A DNA stretch of 64,000 nt from Malus domestica (lineage: Eukaryota > Streptophyta > Magnoliopsida > Rosales > Rosaceae). The translations under genes and the position numbers were made by a program. How positions within the stretch are numbered: the first letter of the stretch is position 1; each line of letters begins with the position of its first letter. Under the pieces are notes generated by a model that did no database searches, was not told the origin of the DNA, and was given only the letters and a program-made list of their open reading frames with translations. The stretch is taken from contig NC_091668.1 in the NCBI RefSeq assembly GCF_042453785.1, positions 813,501-877,500 on the forward strand. Direction: 5' to 3'. Positions 31,957 through 43,569 of the stretch are shown one piece after another.

Positions 31957-34900
31957 ATGAGGAAGTGGACGATCCCTTCCGTTCTGCTTCTGCTCTGCCT
32001 TCTCTCCCTCCTCCCCGATCAAGGTACGCCTAGGGTTTCTGCTCGCATTTCTCTTCGTCTGTGTAGATCTCGATTAGTTGAATGGTGAATGATGCATTGC
32101 TATGAGTAAATGTTTCTGAAATCGAACTTCGATTTGGAGATTTTGAATTGATCAGGGTTTTCTGGCGATCTGTGTTTGTTCAGGTCGGAAATTACAGGCC
32201 AACGCGGAGGCTGATTCCGACGAGCTCGTAGATCCGCCGAAGGTGGAGGAGAAGATCGGCGCTGTTCCCAGTGGGCTATCCACCGACTCCGACGTCGCCA
32301 AGAGGTAAGAGCTTTGTTATTTCCAATATCCGAGCTCGAAAAATTCGAAGGCCTAGATTCTGAGTGGATGCATTTTTCTTGTGGTATTTTTAGGGAGGCA
32401 GAGTCAATCTCGAAGAGATCGCAGCGCAGCAACGCGCAGCACTTCGAGTTCCAGGCGGAGGTGTCTCGGTTGATGGACATTATCATCCACTCCCTCTACA
32501 GCAACAAGGACATTTTCCTCAGGGAGTTGATCTCCAATGCTTCCGATGTAACGCGTTGACTTTAATCTAACATTCAATGTTTTATCGTTGACCTGACATG
32601 ATTTCGATTGCTAATCGGAATTTTTTTCGATCTCAGGCACTGGACAAGATTAGATTCCTCGCCCTCACGGACAAGGATGTTTTGGGCGAAGGCGATGACA
32701 CTAACCTCGAAATTCAGGTAAGTAGTGGTTCTTGCTTTGCTTTTCACTTAATGAAGCATACGAAATGATATGTTTAAGAGCGTTGTCGCACTGGTTTGAA
32801 AAATTTGTAGATTAAATTAGACAAGGAGAAGAGAATTATCTCCATTCGCGATAGGGGTATCGGTATGACAAAGGAAGACTTAATCAAGAACTTGGGAACC
32901 ATAGCTAAATCTGGAACTTCAGGTACATGCTTGTTTTTTATTTGGAGATCAAAATTTTGAGTGGAACTGAGTGTTTGTTTCTACTTTATACTGATTGAAC
33001 TTTGATTTTACGCTTGCAGCCTTTGTGGAGAAGATGCAGACTAGCGGCGATCTCAATCTTATTGGGCAGTTTGGAGTTGGGTTCTACTCTGTGTACTTGG
33101 TTGCCGATAATGTGGAAGTCATCAGCAAACACAATGATGATAAACAGTAAGGGTTTATAACAAGTTACTCTTTCGTTCATTTTTTATGCTAACAGGTTTT
33201 TTAGGGGATACTTAACTGTTTAATGTTGACAATGTAAATTTCATGTGCTTCAGGCATATTTGGGAGTCAAAGGCTGATGGGTCATTCGTAGTCGCCGAGG
33301 ATACAGAAAATGAGCCACTAGGACGTGGTACTGAAATTAGACTGCACCTTAGAGAGGAAGCAGGGGAGTATTTGGAAGAGAGCAAACTAAAAGTGAGTGG
33401 TTTCCCCATTTGGGACTTCTAACCAGTGATTACTTGGTTTTATTTCGATTTGTGCTCACGTTGGTTCCCTTATTTTGTAGTACAAACAATTTATCCCTTT
33501 CTTATTCAATCCTATTAGAATCAGTAACGTTCTGCATTTTTCTTGTTTTTGTTTAACGGCCAAACATTCTGCCACGTAAAGAAGATAATGATAGTTCTAC
33601 ACATTAATTATAATGTAGTGGTTATGTTAAAATGATGGTTCATGATAACTTACTTATTGTTTTGTTTTTCAGGAGTTGGTGAAGAAATATTCTGAATTTA
33701 TCAACTTCCCCATCCGTTTGTGGGCAAGCAAAGAGGTAGATGTGGAGGTTCCTGCTGATGAGGATGAGTCCAATGATGAAGAGGAATCATGTATGCAGCC
33801 GTGTTCAAACTCCTTTTTCAAATTTACTTTTAAAATCTAGTACTTAATTCCTAATATATGCGTAGTCTCATATATTTTGATACAAATTCTCACATATTGT
33901 TTCCTCCCTGCACTCAACAATTGTGAACAGCTGAAACTGAGAAAAGCGAAGAGGAAACTGAAAAAGGCGAAGATGAAGATGAAGATGCTGAGAAGAAACC
34001 AAAGACAAAGACAAAAAAAGAAACTACTTATGAATGGGAACTTCTTAATGATGTTAAAGCTATATGGTTACGCAGTCCGAAGGAAGTGACCGATGAAGAG
34101 TACACCAAATTCTATCACTCTCTCGCCAAGGTAACTTTTGTATATGATACATATGATGGTTGCTTGACCTTGTCGAATGTTATTTTGGAATCTAAATCAC
34201 CTTTTATACTCTGTATTCATCAATGGCACATATATTGTTCAACAGGATTTCGGTGATGAGAAGCCTTTATCATGGAGCCACTTTACTGCTGAAGGTGATG
34301 TGGAATTCAAGGCTGTCCTGTTTGTGCCTCCTAAGGCTCCTCATGATTTATACGAGAGCTATTACAATGCCAATAAATCCAACTTGAAGTTGTATGTTAG
34401 AAGGGTTTTCATATCAGATGAATTTGATGAGCTCTTGCCAAAGTATCTAAACTTTTTGTTGGTAAGTTCTTGCAATCAGGTTTATGGGATTGGTTTTATA
34501 CATGCTAGCCTCAAACTGGATTTTACATTGATGATTTTTCAAACAGGGTCTTGTTGATTCCGACACCTTGCCACTCAATGTATCCCGAGAAATGCTTCAA
34601 CAACACAGCAGTTTGAAGACCATCAAGAAGAAACTTATCCGCAAAGCTCTTGATATGATCCGTAAACTTGCTGAGGAAGATCCTGATGAGTCCAGTGACA
34701 AAGACAACAAAGGTATGGAGCTTAATTTATGCAACCAGTTATCTTTACAGTTCTGGAAGTATTCAATCTGAACATATTAATTGCTGTATAGTATAGATGT
34801 CATAATGACCGCAGTCTGGACTTGCTTGCATCAGTTCCATCACTTGAAAACTGAAAACTTAAAAGGAGTTTTGTTTTTCATTAATTGATCACTTTTGCTT

Positions 34901-36223
34901 CTTGAATTTTGATGTGAAAACAGAGGTTGAAAAAAGTGAGGATGACGAGAAGAGAGGCCAATACACAAGATTCTGGAATGAATTCGGCAAGTCCATTAAA
35001 CTTGGTATCATTGAAGATGCGGCTAACAGGAATCGTTTGGCAAAACTCCTAAGATTCGAGAGGTATTTATAATTTTTATGTTACTATTTATGTTTCGTTT
35101 TATTGACAGCATAGTACATCTTTATAGTCGTCTTCATGTGGTTGAATGACTAATTTGAATTCTCTGGCAGCACCAAGTCAGATGGCAAATTGACTTCACT
35201 AGATCAGTACATTTCAAGGATGAAATCTGGGCAGAAGGACATATTCTACATTACTGGAGCCAGCAAGGAACAATTGGAAAAATCTCCATTCCTCGAGCGG
35301 CTTAAGAAGAAAAACTTTGAGGTAAATACGAAAATCTCCAATTCTTTTAGTTCTTTTCTGGCTTTTTTTTGTTTTGTTACTTTCAGTCATGAAATGGCAT
35401 GTTTTGTATGTTATTTACCTCTTCACTTGTATTGTTGCAGGTTATTTTCTTCACAGATCCAGTTGACGAATATCTGATGCAATACTTGATGGACTATGAA
35501 GACAAGAAATTCCAGAACGTGTCAAAGGAGGGCTTGAAACTCGGCAAAGACTCAAAGGACAAGGAACTCAAGGAATCATACAAGGAGCTCACTAAATGGT
35601 GGAAGAGTGCTCTTGCCAGCGACAATGTGGATGATGTAAAGCTGTCCAACCGTTTGGCCGACACCCCTTGTGTGGTTGTGACATCAAAGTATGGTTGGAG
35701 TGCAAACATGGAGAGGATCATGCAGTCTCAGACATTATCAGACGCTAACAAGCAAGGATACATGCGTGGCAAGAGGATACTTGAGATTAACCCAAGGCAC
35801 CCAATCATCAAGGAGCTCCGCGAGAGAGTAGTAAAGAACGCCGAGGTATGTTCTAAACTTCTTTAATGTGGTTTATCTGTAGAATTGCTGACGAATGTGG
35901 TTTATCTGTAGAATTGCTGACGAATGTGGTTTATCTTACGCAATTATTTGTTTGCTCTTCAGGATGAGAGTGTGAAGCTGACAGCGCAGCTTATTTACCA
36001 GACCGCACTCATGGAGAGCGGCTTCAATCTTCCAGACCCTAAGGACTTTGCTTCCCGCATCTACAGTTCAGTGAAGTCTAGCCTAAACATCAACCCTGAC
36101 GTTGAAGTTGAGGAGGAAGATGATGCCGAAGAAGTTGAGACAGAAACTGCTGCAAACGAAGCTGCAGCTACCCCCGAGGCTGAGGCTGAGATCGATGCTG
36201 ATTCACTTAAGGACGAGTTGTAG
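31957..36223 (+). CDS. HSP90-7: Endoplasmin, ER-lumenal HSP90 (GRP94/SHEPHERD type), 818 aa, 15 exons
   Basis: ATP-driven chaperone of the ER lumen that folds secreted and membrane proteins (in Arabidopsis, CLAVATA pathway proteins). Exons: 31957-32023, 32184-32304, 32394-32547, 32637-32717, 32811-32922, 33020-33146, 33254-33392, 33673-33790, 33931-34130, 34246-34461, 34547-34712, 34924-35062, 35171-35321, 35441-35845, 35963-36223; all introns GT-AG and the phases close. A signal peptide ([11 protein letters not shown]) occupies exon 1. The N-terminal ATPase domain has [30 protein letters not shown] and [13 protein letters not shown]. The charged linker is Lys/Glu-rich (exons 8-9), and the middle and C-terminal dimer domains follow. 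The C-terminus is a Glu/Ala-rich tail ending KDEL, the ER-retention signal. The length matches the plant family (about 820). Confidence 0.97.
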
Positions 36224-36735
36224 GTTGACTTGAGAAGCGGGAATTCGAAACGTTGCAGTTATGTGATTCCGTTTGGTTTAGTTAAGACGTTAGGTTGAAT
36301 AGAGTTACTGTAATCATATAAACCAGAATTTTGTCTCCAGCATCTAAGTGATGAATTGCAGAGACTAATCAATGCCGTGATGTATTTTCCTTGCAATTAC
36401 AATGTTCAATCTTCTGTTTCTGTTTCTTTTTCTTGGTTATTTATTGTTGCTTGACTATGATAGTTATCACACATGATAGGAATGGCGTGCGTTCGGTAGG
36501 GGACCAAAATACATGCCAATCTCCTAATAAATGTGAGAGTGGCATAACTTCGATGATTAGACTGTCCCACCCAAATTTTCGGTCATTGGCACAAATTAGT
36601 TTTTCTGGATCTTAAGAATTAGATTGATTTTTCAAAGAAATAGCCATACGACCAAATCAGCCACCAGAATAAACTATAACGGAGTGGCTTCTTTTCGGCC
36701 CCTAAAATAGTGAAAGGCTTAAGAGAAGCCCAACA
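36224..36735. other. 3' UTR of the endoplasmin gene and spacer
   Basis: AT-rich 3' UTR without further open frames of interest, ending at the MITE that follows. Confidence 0.5.
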
Positions 36736-37199
36736 AGAGCATCTCCAAATAAGATGTCAAAATGTCTACATAAGTTATATAACAGTAAAAAAAAAAACCA
36801 CACTAATGTTCTTCAACCGAAATGTCAAATCTTATGTGGCAATGACATGATTTGACAACAAGAGAGTTGTTGTCAAATTTGACAGTAGCTTCAAAATTAA
36901 TTGTTAATGCTTTTTATTAATTTTTTGTTAGTTTAATCATTATTACAATGAATGCTTGGTTTGACCCGAGCATTCATGCCTCTTTGGTGCATTTGATGAA
37001 CATTCCTGATTTAGTAAGTATTAAATGTCTTTAATTAAATTTTTATTTGTTTAATAATTTATTTTGTAATATAATAAAGTAATAATTTAATTTGACATAT
37101 TGGATGGAGAGTAAAACTTTAAAAGATGTCAAAATGCCACATAGACTGTCAAATTTAAATTTTATGTTTAAAATTTGACATCTTCTTTAAAGATGTTCT
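36736..37199. mobile_element. MITE, ~460 bp, unassigned superfamily
   Basis: Left end AGAGCATCTCCAAATAAGAT plus GTCAAA is mirrored, inverted, by AGAACATCTTTAAAGAAGAT plus GTCAAA at the right end. The interior is AT-rich with repeated GACAT/ATGTC motifs. I could not define the target duplication. Confidence 0.65.
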
Positions 37200-37309
37200 G
37201 AAGATCTACAAAAAGAAAGGAAGGCCAATGCCCAAAAGGACAAAAAAGAAAGGAAAACCAAGGCCCAAAAAAGGAAGGGGAGACCAAGGCCCCATGGGAT
37301 TAGAAAGTG

Positions 37310-37992
37310 ACAACCCTGATCGTTATGGATGACCGCTCAACGATAGGGCTTGCCTGTTAGTGATGAAGTGAGCACCTTCTCATAAAGTATTTTCCGACTG
37401 CTGGCAGCAAGTTGGCATATTGAAAACTTTATGGCATGAAGTACAGGGACATGCCTACTTGGACATCAACCCCAAGCCACGTGTTGGTCATTGGTGAGAG
37501 CAAAAGCCCATGAAGGGACATAGAGGCTAATTGTTCAAGCGCTTGGGCATGGGTATCCTCGAACCTCAAGGACGAGCAAGGCGCTCGGTACTCTTTAGCC
37601 CAATAAAACATGCAAGTGGACTTCAACTAAAGAACGGAGGGGCAGCTAGAAGGTCACGTCTATATACTTGGTTCATTAAATTCGAAGCCGGTGGAAGATT
37701 CAAGTCTAGAGACTTTTGGGACTCACTAAGGGCCTATATAAGAGGGTTGAGAACCAATTATAACGAGTCGGACAAAAAGGAAAGAAAAAAGAGACTAGAT
37801 TATACCAAGCGCTTAGTATAACATTCAATTAATATATCTGAGCGCCTCAGTGGATGTAGCCTAGTTTTTAGGGTGAACCATTTAACTCTTGTTGTTAAGT
37901 TCTTGTTGTTTGAATTGTTTCTATCCGGAGCCCATCAAAGACCGACCACACTAATCTTTTTTAAACTCCCAAATTTGAATTGAGTGTTAACA
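37310..37992 (+). mobile_element. Possible solo or truncated LTR
   Basis: A ~680 bp block begins TGACAACCC after a purine-rich run (AAGGAAGGGGAGACCAAGG, polypurine-tract-like). It contains TATATAAGAGGG at about 37735 and ends GAGTGTTAACA, an LTR-like CA end. No partner LTR or target duplication is evident. Confidence 0.35.
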
Positions 37993-38422
37993 AGTAGCAT
38001 TGTTCATTTTCGAATCTCAACAAGATTCTTAGGAGGAAGACGAAATCATTTGCAAGAAATAATGATTACAATCCATTGAGACTGACGGGGGCATAAATGT
38101 CCAGACCTACCAAAGCTTGTGATTCCAGCAAAGTTCGTTTTATTTTACAGGTCACCAACCAAATTACATTTCCTTAGATTCAAAGATAAGCAAACACTTT
38201 TACTAATGTAATCTCCATTTAAATCAATTTTAATATATAATTAATGACATTGCCTCAATCTCAAAAAGCTTTTTCTTTGATGCCGAGTAACACTAATCAA
38301 CTTAATTACAAAATTGTTCAGAGAAAGTATTGAATACGCTAATTAATATATATATATAATTAATCTATACACGTGTCTTGATCCAGCCATTGAGGATCCA
38401 TGTGCAGTAGTGCATCGTACGA

Positions 38423-39704
38423 TCAATAAGGCAAGGAGATAAGGTAGACAATGGCAGCCGAAGCAACCAACGTATAGTGAAGAGCAGCAGAAGAGATGGT
38501 CTTGGACGAGTCTCCGGTGTAAAAGTTTGGTAACCATGACGGATTACTTTTTCCTGCCACCGTCGGCAGCTCCCCGGCCGTCGTCCCACTCCCACCTCGG
38601 GAACCTGACCCGGTATTTGTTGTGCTTGTTGATGTATCTGTTGCCGATTTTTGACTGCATGTATATATACACAACATATATAAAGTTAAATTAAAGTGAC
38701 GAAAACGTAATTATAATTTATAAAGAGTCAAATTACTCATTGTTTTTAGATTAAATTATTTCATTAAAGTTTATATAACAAAAAAAAGATAAAATTAATG
38801 AAAAGAATGAAGAAAAATTAAAGATTTTTGCTCTGAGTGAATTGTGATAATCCATATGATCCTTACCTTGTAGTAGAAGGGCAGAAGGTTATGGTGTAAT
38901 CAGCTCCACTACATGTAAACGTACTCGTGGCATCGTCGTACGCGTAGCTATACGATCTCGGACATGCCGACTTAAACATCTCCGAGTACACCGACGGCTT
39001 GCACGTGTCCGGCGTAGCAAACGCGCCGTTGCAGCAGTATTCCGGGCTCCCAAACGCCTCGCACGCACTCTTACACGCCGCGCCGTTCCCGAACTGCAAC
39101 TCAGCGGGGCACCGTTGGTTCAAGTCGGTGGCGCACCCGGTCGACAAACAATTACCGGAACCGCCGCTAGGTTCCACCATCATGGGCAAATTGTATCCGT
39201 CAACTAAGCTGACATCATAGAAGTCCTGGTTGTCAGAGCCGCCAATTGTGAACTCAGCCAGAGTAGCGGGCGGGGTTGCACCTGCACCATTGCATTCCAT
39301 CTGGTTGGAGCCACAGTCGGCGGTGGCACAGGTGCCAGCCCCGGTTGTGGGGTCAAAGTTGCAGCCTGTTCGACCCCAGAACCGGCCGGACCAGTTAGGT
39401 GGAGATTGAAAGGAACGTGAGCCGCCCGGTTGGAGCTCAAGGCCGGTGCTGTCTAAACTGGTAGTCCCCGCATTGGATAGAATTCCCGGCCATACTGTGT
39501 AGTCGCACTTGTTCATCATTGTAAATGTAGCTCCTGATATTCCTGCAACATATTTGGTTTATATTTATTTCAAATTTGAATGATAATTTTTTAGGAAATT
39601 AATTAACTGCAGAACTGATTTGTTTACATACCTTTGCAGCAAATTGCAAACAAAATTAGAGTGATGTGAAGAGGAGAATAATGGAAAAAGGCCATCAGAT
39701 CCAT
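38423..39704 (-). CDS. Thaumatin-like protein 1 (PR-5 family), 326 aa, 3 exons, GPI-type tail
   Basis: Exons (minus): 39632-39704, 38867-39542, 38423-38654, joined by GT-AG introns with phases 1 and 2. Exon 1 is a signal peptide (MDLMAFFHYSPLHITLILFA). Exon 2 holds the entire thaumatin domain with 16 cysteines, GRFWGRTGC, and FYDVSLVDGYNLPM, which carries part of the acidic REDDD cleft set. Exon 3 adds a Ser/Thr/Gly-rich linker and a hydrophobic end (ALHYTLVASAAIVYLISLPY), typical of a GPI-anchor signal. Most pathogenesis-related thaumatins lack such a tail, so this is a surface-anchored type. Likely role: apoplastic or cell-wall glucan binding. A second gene of the same layout lies about 9 kb upstream in transcription sense. 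Confidence 0.93.
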
Positions 39705-39880
39705 ATATCTTGAAGAATACGTACGGATGATTGGATCTTTGTGTACTGAAGTATGGATGCTTGCATTCCCCAGAAGATTTACTAGTTAATGCAGGAGAAA
39801 TAGAATTTGGTGGTGATGAAATTTTTGAGTTGATTTTGTGGAGGCTGTGATTGCTTGGTGTTTTGGTTTGCATGTGAGTG

Positions 39881-39894
39881 CTTATAAATATAAA
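39881..39894 (-). promoter_or_regulatory. Probable TATA box of thaumatin-like gene 1
   Basis: The minus strand reads TATATTTATAAGC about 180 bp before the ATG. Confidence 0.4.
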
Positions 39895-40424
39895 GATGGT
39901 GGGTTGTGTGATGAAAAAAATTATATGAGCCATGTCACTTGCGTAGGTCAAACACTCAATCTGAGGGAAAGTTCTGCAAAGGGAAATAACAAAATCCTAT
40001 ATATGATATAGTGCTGTCTCTCAGTCGACAGACTTTTTGAAGTACCGAGTATTCAAGGGATACTTTATATATCATAATAGAAATAAAATAAATAATTTTG
40101 TTTTTGTGTTTTTCTATTTAAATACCAGACACTTGAAACAATTTCTATGTTTCTTAGATCAATAATTTTGTTCAACGTGACACTCTAGAAGAGATGAACT
40201 TTATTATTGCATGTGAATGTGGAATTATATTATATAATTTATAAAATACAATATTGCTTAATAGAAAAGCTTAAGTTTCAGTGCCACGCATATTATATAT
40301 AAACAAGTTTGCAAAACAAAACAAAATAAGATGAAAACAATTAATGTTTGTTGCACTTGATTATATAGTAAATTACTCTTCTCCTTTATTCTATCGAGCA
40401 TCTATTGATTTGGTATGTACCTAG

Positions 40425-40623
40425 GGAAAGGGATCCTCTCCGGATTCATTTCTTATAATCCATCAAATAAGAGGATTCGTGCCATTGAAATTTGATAAAA
40501 CAGTTGAAGTTATTATAACTTTTAAAATAGACCCTTGTTGGTAGTTGTTAGATCAAATTTTAACGACACGAATCCCTTAATTTGGTGAATTAAGAGGGAG
40601 GAATCCAAAGAGGATCCCTTTCT
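40425..40623. mobile_element. MITE with long imperfect terminal inverted repeats, ~200 bp
   Basis: Left GAAAGGGATCCTCTCCGGAT and inverted right GAAAGGGATCCTCTTTGGAT continue as imperfect repeats for about 80 bp each (AAATTTGAT...AACA). Almost the whole element is palindromic. A relative of its core is at 25.56 kb. Confidence 0.7.
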
Positions 40624-41865
40624 TGTATCAAGTATCAACAAATTCCACCTAAGAGACGTGTTACGACCACTAAATTATATACATGTTTCTTGAGAATCTT
40701 TGCTTTTCGATCGTTTTCCAAATCCAATGATTCAATCAATGGGGGAAGCATCCTCAATTTCTATGGGGTTGACAACATTTCTACATGGAATTGGATGCTC
40801 AAATCTTATATATATATAGGAAATCTTTAAGGGAACATATTTTCATTTTTTTATAAAAATAGGGATTAGTTGTGAGGTCTACACTACATCGAACTTTAAC
40901 GATCTGAATCATCTATTTTTCAAGTTGCATCTCATATATCATCCTTACAAAATATTAACCAAATCGGAAATGTTTAAGACATCTAATTGGGTCCAAAGAA
41001 ATTAATGGATGCTTTGTTATATAAGAAACAATTAAATTTTATCTTGATAATTAAATAAGCAAATGGTTTCTGATTGAATTGAATTTTTGCAAGGATAATC
41101 TATGAATTAAGACTTACAAAATAAACGGTCCGGATCATTGACGTTCGTTGTGGAGTGAGCCCACACCTAATTCCCATTTTTTGAAAAAAAAAATGGGGAT
41201 CCTTATGCATAAAGGATATATATATGTCGGGTTTTTTACACCATTTTTGACACATTTTTGTGAGATCCACTCTGTAATATATTTTAACTCTCTGAACGTC
41301 TATATTTTAAAATATCATTCATAGATCATCTTATTTGCAAAAAGTTTGACAAATTCAAAACTATTAAGACATTTATTTATAGTAAAAAAAGTGGACGAAT
41401 ACGATTCTCTAAAGAAACCCTAAATCTTTAATTCAACGATTGTGTAGTTTCAAATTTGAATGGTCTTTTTGTAGAAATTTATTTTTAAGAATTAATTTTA
41501 CAAGTTTTAGCACAGATAGTGAACCGAATCACATAAAGAAATGGAGATTTCTTAGAAGAGAACATTTTCATCGGAAAAGTTAGAAGAATTTACAATGTAG
41601 CATGCACGTACATGCCCATGCAAAAGAATTTATTTCGTTTTTTATAAGAAAAATTCAGCAATTATATAATTGATATTAACTTCATCTATGCAAGTTTATG
41701 TTACGCTGCAAGTTCCAAGTCCGAATAAAATTGAAAAGAGAGTGCATCAGGTAGTCGATAGTTAACATGCCAGAAGAAAATCTTTGCTAAACCAAATTTC
41801 GATTTACCTAATAAAAAGGTGTTAGTGAAATTGACTAATTAGTGCTTAAACGTGTTTGGATTGTT
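40624..41865. other. Gene-free AT-rich spacer
   Basis: Contains two loosely similar passages (GATCTGAATCATCTATTTTT near 40.9 kb and an AACGTCTATATTTTAAAATA passage near 41.3 kb) of the kind left by old MITEs. No gene seen. Confidence 0.4.
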
Positions 41866-41869
41866 TATT

Positions 41870-42080
41870 TTCCCAGATCCTCAAATCACATTCGTTCATC
41901 GTACATCGTGCGGTTGAAAATCATTGTAGTTTTTTTATTTAAAATTGAATATAAACAGTACCAAACAAAAACTGACTGCACAATATACGATAAACATATA
42001 TGATTGAAGAATTCCAAAATCTTCATAAAGAAGATTCCGAGATCCTCACTAAGAGGATCCGACTGATCCTCTCTCTTTAC
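41870..42080. mobile_element. MITE, partial copy of the family at 48.84 kb
   Basis: Shares about 190 bp with 48870-49058, including TTTATTTAAAATTGAATATA, AACAGTACC and the GGATCCTCTCTCT end. The left terminal part is missing. Confidence 0.6.
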
Positions 42081-42615
42081 TTTCGATACATACATGTCAT
42101 GACTGATCCCTGAGTATGTGAGACTGAATTGGAAAGCGAACTCTTTGCACAATGATGGGAAACCCAGCACGTGGGATGGTGGACGCATAGCTGTTGTGCT
42201 CTGTAACTCGCCACGTGTACTGTCTGTGGATGTCTATAATTTTACTCCTGCCGCCGAAAAAAATTAAACAAAAAATGATCATGTTTACGTGTGTCTTTTT
42301 GGTTAAACTGAAATTAGTCAGCTTGGTCACAAATCTTAATTATGGTTGATAACTTGCTCATATATGCTTAGCACATTTTCAGAATCCAGGAAAAAAAAAA
42401 AAAAACAAGCAAACCAAGTGATTAGATGTGTATATTACATGAAACATGTTTCTATTAATTACAAATTTTATCTCTCTTAATTTTCACTAAAAATGAATTT
42501 AAATCAAATTATTATGGCTAATTTATTGTGAAGTTTAACAAAGCTGGAGTCATGAAGGGACCAAGATGGTCCTAGGCCCCTCTTGACACTTTTTCCACAC
42601 ATAAAAGTTTAGTGT

Positions 42616-42800
42616 CACTACTAGAAAATATTATTTTGCCGACAAATTCTAAGCCGACAAAGAAAACTTTTATCGGCACAAAAGCCCTCTTCCGACGAAT
42701 GTTTTAATTTATTGGCTGAATATTCACACTATAACCAATTTATAGTGCCAATCTTAGCCGACAAAAATTCAGACCATACCCGATAAAAATTCATGTTGTA
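42616..42800 (+). mobile_element. One end of a CACTA (En/Spm) element
   Basis: CACTACTAGAAAATATTATT is the characteristic plant CACTA terminus, followed by subterminal GCCGACAAA-type motifs (42637-42765). I found no matching opposite end (TTTTCTAGTAGTG) nearby, so it is truncated or decayed. Confidence 0.65.
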
Positions 42801-43469
42801 CTTATGATTTTCAAGGTTTTTCAAAGGCTTGGCTCAGGCCCCGAATCCGGCGTTTTTACTTTTATTTCTTTCATCAAGTTTGATTTGAGGTTGGTAGCTT
42901 CTATGAAGTTTAAGCTATCTATTACTACTGTGAGCTTTGATGAGGACTTTGGTTCGAGGATCAATGGAGGGAGAGAGGAAGAAAGTCAAAGATGATTGGG
43001 GTTTAGGTTTAAGAAAGAGGACGATGATGATAATACAAATACCAGAACCGAAACAAGTTGATCGGTTGCTCACTGATCGGGAGAGCATTTCGGACTGAGA
43101 CATTTGAGCTCCTGTTAGTCTAAAATTCTGGCTCTGCTGCTGAGACTCAATCCACTCTTCTACCTTTAATGTAAATAATATAATATGTAATAAAAAATAA
43201 AGAATTATAATTGCTTGTAAGTTATAGGATCCAAAATAAGTTTATGGATGTCGATCATCGATCAACCTGGTAAAGCAAAAGCTTTGGAGTGACCGACATT
43301 GCTGATAAGGCTCCACGTAAGAGCATGCATGGACAATGGTGGCGTGGAATGCACTTCCCGCTGTGGGTCTCCTGCTTTAAACTTTACACATGGAGCCGCG
43401 TCTTTGTTAACGATTGTCAAATACGCACATTTTAATTAAGTAAACGGAGTTAAGAAAGTTAGAGCACAA

Positions 43470-43553
43470 GTCAGGATGGCCGAGTGGTCTAAGGCGCCAG
43501 ACTCAAGTTCTGGTCTTCGAGAGAGGGCGTGGGTTCAAATCCCACTTCTGACA
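43470..43553 (+). tRNA. trnL-CAA: tRNA-Leu (anticodon CAA)
   Basis: 84 bases including the discriminator A. The acceptor GTCAGGA pairs with TTCTGAC, the anticodon stem CCAGA pairs with TCTGG, and the loop CTCAAGT puts CAA at 43504-43506 after U33. It has a long variable arm, as in class II tRNAs, and a T-arm GGGTTCAAATCCC that serves as B box. A T5 run at 43562-43566 is a likely Pol III terminator. No intron. It decodes UUG in cytosolic translation. Confidence 0.95.
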
Positions 43554-43561
43554 AATGTATC

Positions 43562-43566
43562 TTTTT
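43562..43566 (+). terminator. Pol III terminator of tRNA-Leu
   Basis: A TTTTT run nine bases after the tRNA 3' end, the usual Pol III stop signal. Confidence 0.7.
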
Positions 43567-43569
43567 GAT

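Noticed and set aside
43470..43553. Possibility that the tRNA-Leu is an organellar DNA insertion
   Set aside because: The sequence has internal A and B boxes and a T5 terminator and fits a nuclear cytosolic tRNA; no adjoining organelle sequence is seen.
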